Shown here one piece after another: positions 1-5,520 of a stretch of DNA of 10,462 nucleotides. The translations under genes and the position numbers were made by a program. A model generated the notes under the pieces. That model made no database searches and was not told the origin of the DNA. It saw nothing but the letters and a program-made list of their open reading frames with translations. Position 1 is the stretch's first letter. Every line of letters starts with the position of its first letter. This DNA comes from Verrucomicrobia subdivision 3 bacterium UBA7542. GTDB lineage: Bacteria; Verrucomicrobiota; Verrucomicrobiia; Limisphaerales; UBA11358. Location of the stretch: assembly GCA_002479245.1 (NCBI GenBank), contig DLMG01000302.1, positions 1-10,462 of the forward strand, in the 5' to 3' direction.

Positions 1-364
1 CCGGTTTGTGGTGACCGCTGACAAAATCCCATTCGGTTTTACCAACCGGATTCAAAATGTCGGCACGAGCATATCCGCCGTTGGCTGAAAGCGTGGCCTC
101 AAAAATCGGCCGCTTTAACGGAAGATGTTTTTGGGTCAACTGGATTGCACCCTCGAAATCGGTGGGGTCTGTGTCAATTTCAACACCGTCGGGAAACATC
201 CGCTTGGCAAACGCACCGACTTCATGGCCTTGGTCAAACACGGCTTGAAGGGCGTCGTCAACTTCGGGAAACAGGTGTTTTGCGTTGTAGGCACTCCAAA
301 TCAGCTTGGGACATTGCAGCCCTTGAAGGAATTTCGTTTTTGAAATGTATGGGGCGCGGCTCAT
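1..364 (-). CDS. DUF2779-like protein, N-terminal 121 residues (runs off the left edge)
   Basis: This reading frame opens at ATG 364 and stays open to the window edge. An in-frame TAA lies seven codons upstream, so the start is at 364 or at a GTG directly before it. The N-terminus YISKTKFLQGLQCPKLIW, then VFDQGHEVGAFAKRMFPDG (about residues 42-60) and YARADILNPV (98-107), match the pattern I know for DUF2779 proteins. These carry a Cas4-like PD-(D/E)XK nuclease fold in their N-terminal half; their role is not established. D102 in ADIL would be the first catalytic Asp. The next expected element, an E-x-K strand read as IEVKSST right after W-D-[LF]-[IV], is absent: after WDFV the frame reads SGHHKP, and neither other frame restores it. 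The gene may therefore be broken or rearranged near position 19. No good ribosome binding site is visible. The family call is from memory. Confidence 0.7.
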   Translation of the reverse strand, partial: MSRAPYISKTKFLQGLQCPKLIWSAYNAKHLFPEVDDALQAVFDQGHEVGAFAKRMFPDGVEIDTDPTDFEGAIQLTQKHLPLKRPIFEATLSANGGYARADILNPVGKTEWDFVSGHHKP

Positions 365-636
365 CACGTTTACCAGCAATTAAAGATGACAATTTTTGCG
401 GCGGCAACATCCTTTTCCCATGCCGACACAACCGATTTAGAAACCACGAGCCACGAAATATAGCCACGCCGTTTTGTTGGATTTTGCTTGCATTCATTGG
501 CAAGAAGGTTCAGAAATGGAGAATCCTAAAAAAGTCAGTTTGGTTGCCGGGGACGGCTGTTCAATCCCGGTGGGATTGAGGCTTGACGGGGTGGAAATGG
601 ACATGTTGTTTTCCCGACGAAATGAGAGCGTCAATT

Positions 637-1983
637 ATGAAAACAACAAAAGCATTACTGCTCGGTATTCTCGGCATCGGTTTGGCAATTGCGGGTCAGG
701 TTCGAGCTCAAACAGTGACAAAGTTTGCCGGAGGGGGTTATCACAGCCTGTTTATCAAGAGCGACGGCAGCCTGTGGGCTACGGGCCGCGACGATAACGG
801 CCAGTTGGGCGACGGTATTCTCCATTTGGAGGCGGACCAACCCGAGCAGATTGTGGCCAGCAATGTTACGGCGGTTGCCGCAGGAGATTGCCACAGCCTT
901 TTTATCAAGAGCGACGGCAGCCTGTGGGGCATGGGTAACGATGGGTCTGGCGAGTTGGGCGACGGCACTTATGGAGGCATAGATGGCTACACTAACCAGC
1001 CCGAGCAGATTGTGGCCAGCAATGTTACGGCGGTTGCCGCCGGATACGTCCACAGCCTGTTTATCAAGAGCGACGGCAGTCTGTGGGCCATGGGCTTCAA
1101 CTACGACGGCGAGTTGGGCGATGGCAATAACGGCAGTGCCCCTAACTACGCAGCCAACCTGCCACAGATGATTGTGGCCAGTAACGTCACGGCCATTGCC
1201 GGAGGATACCAACACAGTCTGTTTCTCAAGAGCAACGGGAGCGTGTGGGGCATGGGTGATAATTACTTCGGTGAGTTAGGCGACGGTATTCGCAGCACTA
1301 ACGCTCCCTATGGATTTAACGTCCCGGTGCAGAGCGTGGTAAGCAATGTCACGGCAATTGCCGCAGGAGAATACTTTAGCCTATTTCTTAAGAGCGATGG
1401 CAGTCTGTGGGCCGTAGGTAACAATAGTTATGGCCAGTTGGGCGATGGCACTTACAACAATACCAACCTCCCTGAGCAGATTGTGGCGAGCGGGGTCACG
1501 GCGATTGCCGCAGGAGAAATGCACAGCTTGTTTTTAAAAAGCGACGGAAGTCTGTGGGCTACGGGCAGAAACACCGAAGGTCAATTGGGCGACGGCTCTT
1601 TCAACAACACTAACCAGCCCGAGGAGATTGTGGGCAGCAACGTCACGGCGATTGCCGCAGGAGAATACCACAGCTTGTTTTTAAAAAGTGACGGCGGTCT
1701 GTGGGCCATGGGCTTTAACGAATATGGCGGGTTAGGTGACGGCACCGATAACCCCTTTGTCAACCAACCCGAACAGATTGTGGCCGGTTCACCACCCGTG
1801 CTTGTCATAACGACGGTCAGCAATATGCCACTGTTGGTCTGGTCTGGGTTGGCCGCGACTCATGTGCTGCAAATGACCACCAATCTGGCCTCCGGCAATT
1901 GGGTGACGGTCACCAACGGGATTCCCTTTAGCGGCCTGCAAATCACCAATGCTCCCGGCACCGCCTTTTTCCGGCTGAATTAA
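637..1983 (+). CDS. Secreted seven-repeat RCC1-like beta-propeller protein
   Basis: This encodes a 448-residue exported protein. Residues 1-24 are a signal peptide (MKTTK, a hydrophobic core, then VRA before Q25). I chose ATG 637 because it starts this signal sequence and has GAGAG at 624-628, eight bases upstream; in-frame starts at 622 and 583 would add residues ahead of the signal. Seven RCC1-type repeats of about 50-57 residues follow. Each contains HSLF(I/L)KSDGSLW, then a (Q/E)LGDG turn, then QIVASNVTA(V/I)AAG. The first HSLF is at residue 36 and the second at 86. Seven repeats would close one propeller. The last 60 or so residues form a C-terminal domain (VLQMTTNLASGNWVTVTNG ending in AFFRLN) that I associate with secreted Verrucomicrobiota proteins and possible sorting. 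RCC1 propellers usually bind proteins; the ligand here is unknown. No operon partner is visible. Confidence 0.85.
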   Translation: MKTTKALLLGILGIGLAIAGQVRAQTVTKFAGGGYHSLFIKSDGSLWATGRDDNGQLGDGILHLEADQPEQIVASNVTAVAAGDCHSLFIKSDGSLWGMGNDGSGELGDGTYGGIDGYTNQPEQIVASNVTAVAAGYVHSLFIKSDGSLWAMGFNYDGELGDGNNGSAPNYAANLPQMIVASNVTAIAGGYQHSLFLKSNGSVWGMGDNYFGELGDGIRSTNAPYGFNVPVQSVVSNVTAIAAGEYFSLFLKSDGSLWAVGNNSYGQLGDGTYNNTNLPEQIVASGVTAIAAGEMHSLFLKSDGSLWATGRNTEGQLGDGSFNNTNQPEEIVGSNVTAIAAGEYHSLFLKSDGGLWAMGFNEYGGLGDGTDNPFVNQPEQIVAGSPPVLVITTVSNMPLLVWSGLAATHVLQMTTNLASGNWVTVTNGIPFSGLQITNAPGTAFFRLN

Positions 1984-2049
1984 CTTTAGAAAGCAAAAAA
2001 TATTCAAAGCAATTGTTCCATTGTCGGCCACAAAAACCGGTGGAGTTTT

Positions 2050-2247
2050 TCATTTTTCGGGCTGGTCTTTTCCAAGTTGGAACAATCTCAAATCTCCGTT
2101 GCCGACAATTTTACCCTCACGCGTTCTGGTTCTGTCATCTGACGAATCATGCCTCGCCACGATACGGCCAGTGCCATCGCGCAAAATGTTGCCGTCGAAA
2201 CGGCCCACGATTTTCCCCTCACGATTTCTTAGATATCCGTCATTCAT
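2050..2247 (-). CDS. Small G-K-I-V-G repeat protein (beta-flower-like)
   Basis: This encodes a 65-residue protein built from short repeats: YLRNREGKIVGRFDGN, ILRDGTGRIVARHD, RTRTREGKIVGNGD, then LRLF. The alternation of REGKIVG turns and LRDG strands resembles the small repeat proteins called 4- or 5-fold beta-flower proteins; function unknown. There is no signal peptide, so it is probably cytoplasmic. I prefer ATG 2247 because GAGG lies six bases upstream; ATG 2259 in the same frame has no comparable site. It is the last gene of a minus-strand run beginning with a 48-residue ORF and a serine recombinase, and starts 15 bases after the preceding stop codon. The repeats also show in the DNA, where two copies of CGTGAGGG(T/G)AAAAT encode the REGKI units. 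A chance repetitive ORF is possible, but the clean repeat and SD argue for a real gene. Confidence 0.6.
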   Translation of the reverse strand: MNDGYLRNREGKIVGRFDGNILRDGTGRIVARHDSSDDRTRTREGKIVGNGDLRLFQLGKDQPEK

Positions 2248-2262
2248 TTGTTGCCTCATCAA

Positions 2263-2574
2263 TTAGCGGGTGAATCGTTCAATCAGTTGTCGGACAATCC
2301 GCAAATCCTTGTCAACTTCTGGATTCTTGGCCACCGCATCTAACATCTTTTCGGATTTTTTCAACAGGCCGGCCACCCATTTTTTGCCGAATCCACCAAT
2401 CGTGGAAATGTCAGGTGCCGGATGTCCACCAGCGGAGAACGTGTTGATGGCCTTTTCCAGCACAGCGATTTCATCGGCGGTGAACGGCTCTAATGTTTTC
2501 AGTGTGGTTATTTGTTTTGGTCGTTTCATGTTGTGTTTTGGTTTGATGCCAGACGACTGGCGGGTTAGTTTCAT
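2263..2574 (-). CDS. Unrecognised protein, 103 residues
   Basis: I do not recognise this family. The product is soluble, charged and mostly helical in appearance. It has a Lys/Arg-rich N-terminus (MKLTRQSSGIKPKHNMKRPK) and a core with LEPFTADEIAVLEKAINTF, a Gly-rich turn (ISTIGGFGKKW) and a C-terminal helix KDLRIVRQLIERFTR. There is no signal peptide or membrane segment. The start is uncertain: ATG 2574 and ATG 2529 (MKRPKQITTLK) are both in frame, and neither has a good Shine-Dalgarno. A GCCAG/CTGGC hairpin with an ACGA loop lies between the two starts. It sits 22 bases after the preceding gene and 15 bases before the repeat protein on the same strand, so it is probably co-transcribed with the recombinase cluster. 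Confidence 0.55.
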   Translation of the reverse strand: MKLTRQSSGIKPKHNMKRPKQITTLKTLEPFTADEIAVLEKAINTFSAGGHPAPDISTIGGFGKKWVAGLLKKSEKMLDAVAKNPEVDKDLRIVRQLIERFTR

Positions 2575-2596
2575 TTAAATTTTGTCGGCTCTCGCG

Positions 2597-2908
2597 TCAC
2601 CAAAGGTCTTCCGGTTTGAAAAATCTGTAAAAGTCATTTTCAGAAAATCCCTCGCCAAGAGCCTGAAGCTTTCTTCCAACTTCCGCCAAGTCATCATGTT
2701 CAAGTGAAAACCGGCTGGCGTTCACTTCTTCAAAAACACGCTCCGTCACATTTTCCGTTGCAATGGTGATTGTGTGTGAACGTTGGTCATCCGGCTTTTG
2801 GACGAACAGCAGACTCAATCCTTCGCGTTCAGCAAGAACGACGGCCCATACAAGGCGTTTTGTTCCGGGGAGACGGAACGGAACTTTTCTCAATATGCAG
2901 ATTTCCAT
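2597..2908 (-). CDS. Unrecognised protein, 103 residues, next to the recombinase
   Basis: I do not recognise this product. From ATG 2908 it reads MEICILRKVPFRLPG, then strands typical of a small alpha/beta protein (RLVWAVVLAEREGLSLLFVQKP, HTITIATENVTERVF), an acidic helical part (SLEHDDLAEVGRKLQALGEG) and a C-terminus NDFYRFFKPEDLW. No signal peptide, membrane span or metal motif is visible. I chose ATG 2908 because it follows the recombinase stop codon by five bases; an in-frame ATG at 2956 would lie inside the recombinase gene. The tight spacing suggests translational coupling to the recombinase, hence possibly an accessory factor, but nothing in the sequence shows that directly. Confidence 0.55.
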   Translation of the reverse strand: MEICILRKVPFRLPGTKRLVWAVVLAEREGLSLLFVQKPDDQRSHTITIATENVTERVFEEVNASRFSLEHDDLAEVGRKLQALGEGFSENDFYRFFKPEDLW

Positions 2909-2913
2909 AAAGT

Positions 2914-3594
2914 TTAGACGTTTTTCAAAATTCGTTGAACCGTTGTCGTGTGCCATTTGGGTTGAATACCGACACGGTTAATTGTCCGTGGTTTGATGCC
3001 TTCCAAGTTCAACTGATTGGCGATTTCAGAAATTGAAAGCCCTTTTGAACGATAGGCCAGCATCTTGGTAATGACCGATTTTTCAAATTCCGTGAATCCG
3101 TATGGTTTCCGCCCCTCACAACGGCCATCGGTTTTTCGGATTCTCATGCGAGCGGCGCGGAGTTTTTGAACCACAACGCTTTTTTCCCATTCGCTAATTG
3201 CACCAAGAACCTGCCGAATGAGCTTTTTGGTCGGGTCGTTATCCTCTACGGTTAGTTCGGTTCCGCACTCGGCAGAGATAACTTTGACGCCAATCTTGCG
3301 GAACTCCCCTAAAAGAATTTCTGAAATCATTAAATCACGAGCAAGTCTGTCAGCCCGCTCGACAAGCACCAGCCGAACCCCGTTGGCCTTTATCGCAATA
3401 AACAATTCAGTAAGGGCTTCACGGTCAAAAGCGTCTTTGGTTCCGCTGACGCCCTTTTCACAAAACTCGCGCTCAATTTCAATTTGATGACGTTTTGCAT
3501 ATCGGGTAACGGTGTCCCGCTGCCGGGGGAATCCGTCGCCGGAAATTTGACCCTTTCCACTTACGCGAAGGTAAGAAAAAGCTTTCGTTTTCAT
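2914..3594 (-). CDS. Small serine recombinase (resolvase/invertase family)
   Basis: This encodes a 226-residue serine recombinase, which cuts and rejoins DNA through a phosphoserine link. The catalytic domain opens with FSYLRVSGKGQ, where S12 is the predicted nucleophile and R10 the adjacent conserved Arg. It continues through a KGVSGTKDAFDREAL segment (48-61) and LVERADRLARD (77-87), with the conserved D82-R83-x-x-R86-D87. After the helical linker (about 129-155), GRKPYGF and SISEIANQLNLEGIKPRT...W.TTTVQRILKN match the start of the DNA-binding 'recombinase' domain. The long zinc-ribbon and coiled-coil tail of large serine integrases is missing, so it is a short resolvase/invertase-length form. 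ATG 3594 is chosen; a TTG at 3603 is also in frame. Its ATG overlaps the stop of the 48-residue ORF (ATGA). Active-site residues look intact. The target site is unknown. Confidence 0.88.
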   Translation of the reverse strand: MKTKAFSYLRVSGKGQISGDGFPRQRDTVTRYAKRHQIEIEREFCEKGVSGTKDAFDREALTELFIAIKANGVRLVLVERADRLARDLMISEILLGEFRKIGVKVISAECGTELTVEDNDPTKKLIRQVLGAISEWEKSVVVQKLRAARMRIRKTDGRCEGRKPYGFTEFEKSVITKMLAYRSKGLSISEIANQLNLEGIKPRTINRVGIQPKWHTTTVQRILKNV

Positions 3595-3737
3595 GTCGGC
3601 CAAGTCCCATACGGGCCGACTCCCGGCAACACCAATTCTACAGAATTCGTGCTTTTTTTGAGGGAGTAATCAGCTAAAGCGTTGTTGGCATTGACATTGT
3701 GACGGGAAGCGAATTTTTGGAGCGTTTCAGTCGTCAC
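3591..3737 (-). CDS. Small 48-residue ORF overlapping the recombinase start
   Basis: This short frame runs from GTG 3737 to TGA 3591-3593 and overlaps the recombinase ATG by four bases (ATGA), a standard sign of translational coupling. AAGGGAA lies about eight bases before the GTG and could serve as ribosome binding site. The product begins MTTETLQKFASRHNVNANN, continues ALADYSLKKSTNSVELVL and ends PGVGPYGTWPT. The first half could form two short helices separated by a turn, as in a small DNA-binding protein, but I recognise no family. The same frame is open a little further upstream, to a TAA near 3771, with another GTG at about 3755. It may be a leader peptide, a small regulator of the recombinase, or a chance frame. 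The SD plus ATGA overlap is the main support. Confidence 0.45.
   Translation of the reverse strand: MTTETLQKFASRHNVNANNALADYSLKKSTNSVELVLPGVGPYGTWPT
3634..3647. repeat. 14-bp perfect palindrome with 2-bp centre, near the recombinase
   Basis: AATTCT-AC-AGAATT is a perfect inverted repeat with six-base arms and a two-base centre. It lies 40 bases upstream of the recombinase ATG, inside the 48-residue ORF. On the minus strand TAGAAT within it also resembles a -10 box. Serine recombinases exchange strands at a central dinucleotide in dyad sites, so it could be a crossover site or an operator. It may equally be chance in an AT-rich stretch. Confidence 0.35.
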
Positions 3738-3943
3738 GGAAACGTTCCCTTTGACCACCGCTGCTGATTTTTAGCCAGCCGTCAGTCGTGTCTCAATCCT
3801 CAAAACCACAGGACGACCCATTGGCGTTCGCCAGTTGGTCGGCATGGTGGATTTGGACGCGGGAACGGTGGAATGTCCTCAATCTGAACCGAACTGCCAG
3901 AACGCAAATCAGCGACACTTGAATAACCGCGTCATTTGTGGCG

Positions 3944-4834
3944 TCATTTCGTCTGTGGCATCGGTGCCTGCACAATGTGTAAAGTCATTTGAGCCTCATG
4001 TATAAGATTCACCGCGTAAAACGCCGGTATAATTCTAGACATTTTTCCCCCGGTTTCGTCTCCATAAGTTGCGGAAACAAATCCCCAGCACCGACCCCCT
4101 CCTGTCGCGACTGCTGGGCCAGTAGATGTTATTACAACTCTCGAATCGCCGGATTGGATTAGTGGTCCGCCACTGTAACCGCTGACGCTCGGGTCTTGAA
4201 GTAAGAAGAATAGGCCATTGTCATCGTGCAGCATACCACTTGCAACCTTTGACTCGCGGGATAATGGAATAAATTGCCCTTCAGCACCGAGTCCCAGCGG
4301 AAAACCAAGGGCAGTCACATATACATCTCTGGATGGCAGATTGGTTTCTGACGCCAACGCTCCCAATGGAATTGCTCTTTGGTTTAGTGCTTTGATGCCT
4401 TCGGTCGTGATTGAAGGTAGTGGATAAACAGAGATATCTGCGACTGGGTGATGAAACCACGTGATGCTGGGCTGTCCGGTTATCGAGGAAAGCTGAAAAT
4501 GCCAAGGCTCTTCATTTTCACCTCCCATAATAACTTCACATTCTGAACTCATATTTACCGCGACGTGTTTAACTGTCACTAAATAGCAAACATTGGAGCT
4601 TACAACAATCAAACCGGTTCCTGTGATTCTGTTTTTCTTAATGATGAACATGCCGTTGGTAGGATTTTTTAACCACACCTCATAGGGAATACCATTGATG
4701 TCCTCTGTAACCGGTTTGTTGTCAGCCAAGAAAACAACAGACTTTGAGAAATCATCAATTGTGCCGCCCCAACAAGCGGAGGTGCAAAAGAAGCCGACAA
4801 AGATTAGAAATCTGATTGTTTTCGTAACTGACAT
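3944..4834 (-). CDS. Secreted trypsin-like serine protease
   Basis: This encodes a 296-residue exported protease of the chymotrypsin/trypsin fold. Residues 1 to about 23 are a signal sequence (MSVTKTIRFLIFVGFFCTSAC). All three triad residues are visible in the usual order: His90 in LVTVKHVAV, Asp133 in HHPVADISVYPL and Ser221 in SGYSGGPLI. The oxyanion-hole GYSGGP motif is intact. The spacing and the short C-terminal part fit a single-domain protease without a PDZ domain, unlike DegP/HtrA. I chose ATG 4834 because it begins the signal peptide and has GGA six bases upstream; a GTG at 4855 is also in frame and would add seven residues. A Cys near residue 21 might be a lipid site, but the preceding residues fit the lipobox poorly. 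It stands alone, in DNA of low G+C (a line I counted gave 40%). Substrate unknown. Confidence 0.82.
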   Translation of the reverse strand: MSVTKTIRFLIFVGFFCTSACWGGTIDDFSKSVVFLADNKPVTEDINGIPYEVWLKNPTNGMFIIKKNRITGTGLIVVSSNVCYLVTVKHVAVNMSSECEVIMGGENEEPWHFQLSSITGQPSITWFHHPVADISVYPLPSITTEGIKALNQRAIPLGALASETNLPSRDVYVTALGFPLGLGAEGQFIPLSRESKVASGMLHDDNGLFFLLQDPSVSGYSGGPLIQSGDSRVVITSTGPAVATGGGRCWGFVSATYGDETGGKMSRIIPAFYAVNLIHEAQMTLHIVQAPMPQTK

Positions 4835-5130
4835 AACGAGTCCATACTGAGCCACGCTGGAACGACGATGTCAACCGCGAATATCGGTGTGCCGAATACA
4901 TAAATACGTGCGTTTTCCCTTGGAATTTTCCTGACCACCCGTCAAACGCAGGGATACTTGGGGCCAGCACTCGTTTTTGACCCATGTTCAGAAGGGCGGA
5001 CCCCACCATGGCGGGTGGGGGGTATGGGCAACAGCATCGTCGTCTGTAAAAGATATTACTGCCGTGAGGTCAAAAAAGAATGGACGAACACATTTTGGGG
5101 ATTGCGTCCAAAAACCTCATTGCCCTTAGC
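4835..5130. other. Intergenic region with one GC-rich hairpin
   Basis: I see no convincing gene here. The clearest structure is a hairpin at 5001-5020, with arms CCCCACC and GGTGGGG and a six-base ATGGCG loop. It has no T tract on either side, so it is not a standard terminator. A perfect TTGACA on the minus strand (about 4880) lies upstream of the protease, but no matching -10 box stands 16-18 bases downstream. A minus-strand frame at 4755-5009 overlaps the protease start and is judged a chance ORF. Confidence 0.4.
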
Positions 5131-5171
5131 AAAAACTGATTTTGTCAGAATTGTGTCAGAAGAAAATCAGT
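5131..5171 (-). terminator. Probable intrinsic terminator downstream of tRNA-Arg
   Basis: Read on the minus strand, ACTGATTTT (from 5171) pairs perfectly with AAAATCAGT (5135-5143) over nine base pairs, around a 19-base loop, and is followed at once by a run of five T. It lies about 40 bases beyond the 3' end of the tRNA. The stem is AT-rich, so efficiency may be modest. The plus strand has no T tract after the stem, so it would work in the tRNA direction only. Confidence 0.5.
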
Positions 5172-5210
5172 ATAAAAACGAACGAAACCCTTAAAACCCT
5201 TGAAAACAAA

Positions 5211-5286
5211 TGGTACTCCCGTCCCGAATTGAACGGGAATCCACGGTTTAGGAAACCGCTGCTCTATCCATTTGAGCTACGGGAGC
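5211..5286 (-). tRNA. tRNA-Arg (anticodon CCT)
   Basis: The 76-base minus-strand cloverleaf is complete. Its acceptor stem is GCTCCCG/CGGGAGT, with a G1-U72 wobble. The D-arm is GCTC/GAGC and the anticodon arm GCGGT/ACCGT closes loop TTCCTAA with anticodon CCT, which reads AGG. The T-arm is TCCCG/CGGGA with loop TTCAATT, followed by discriminator A and an encoded CCA at 5213-5211. Its 3' end faces the lower-G+C left half of the window, the usual orientation when an element has integrated at a tRNA 3' end. Confidence 0.97.
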
Positions 5287-5297
5287 GCGCCCACCGC

Positions 5298-5325
5298 AAA
5301 ATACCCCCGCCGCCGCGAATGGCAA
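5298..5325 (-). promoter_or_regulatory. Candidate promoter for tRNA-Arg
   Basis: On the minus strand TTGCCA (5325-5320, five of six matches to TTGACA) and TATTTT (5303-5298, four of six matches to TATAAT) are separated by 16 bases. The -10 box ends 11 bases before the mature tRNA 5' end, a suitable distance. This is a pattern match only. Confidence 0.4.
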
Positions 5326-5342
5326 GTCCCTGCCGTTCCGCA

Positions 5343-5469
5343 GAATGACTAATTCCTAAATCCGAATGACTAAAGAATTTCCAAATGACCCAATAACCAA
5401 TGATCTGTCCAAGCTGTTTATTCGGGCTTCGGGCTTCTTTCGTCATTATGGTTTCGGAATTAGTCATTT
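5343..5469. repeat. 127-bp long-stem inverted-repeat element
   Basis: The left arm (5343-5378) and the reverse complement of the right arm (5434-5469) agree at 29 of 36 positions. Both carry AATGACTAATTCC followed by AATGAC and AAAGAA. The 55-base centre holds a short tandem (TTCGGGC twice, 5421-5434). This is the layout of a small non-coding, MITE-like or REP-like repeat, and the arm sequence looks to me like a family common between genes in this phylum (from memory). It lies between the tRNA and the hexapeptide gene, ending 51 bases before that gene's ATG, so it may carry or displace that promoter. Frames that read through it are not considered genes. Confidence 0.7.
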
Positions 5470-5520
5470 CCCATACCCATTTCGCTTTTCCGCCGCCCCC
5501 GTTTCGCCTAACTTGCCGTC

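Noticed and set aside
516..797. Plus-strand frame starting MENPKKVSLVAGDGCS upstream of the RCC1 gene
   Set aside because: It has a weak AAGG upstream, but its second half runs in another frame through the signal peptide and first blade of the RCC1 gene and turns into Ser/Arg-rich shadow sequence.
741..1760. Regular repeats that might suggest a CRISPR or tandem array
   Set aside because: The period is about 150-170 bases, a multiple of three, and the repeats encode RCC1 blades in one open frame.
2020..2056. Possible terminator after the RCC1 gene (CCAC/GTGG with a following T-rich stretch)
   Set aside because: The stem is only four pairs with an eight-base loop; too weak to call.
3608..3650. 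Possible fragment of the tRNA-Arg 3' end (att-like copy) upstream of the recombinase
   Set aside because: Only about seven bases (ACTCCCG) match the tRNA end, which is within chance; the following bases differ.
3788..3922. Plus-strand GTG frame with a Trp-rich stretch (FASWSAWWIWTRERW)
   Set aside because: There is no ribosome binding site or ATG, it is opposite in direction to its neighbours and has no family that I recognise; 44 residues is too little to support it.
3793..3975. Minus-strand 60-residue frame rich in His, Cys and Arg (MCRHRCHRRND)
   Set aside because: It overlaps the protease 3' end, has no start signal and has the composition of a frame-shifted shadow.
4755..5009. Minus-strand 84-residue frame starting MVGSALLNMGQKRV
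   Set aside because: It overlaps the start of the protease by about 80 bases in another frame and ends in Leu/Arg-rich shadow sequence; the protease has a full catalytic triad and is clearly the real gene.
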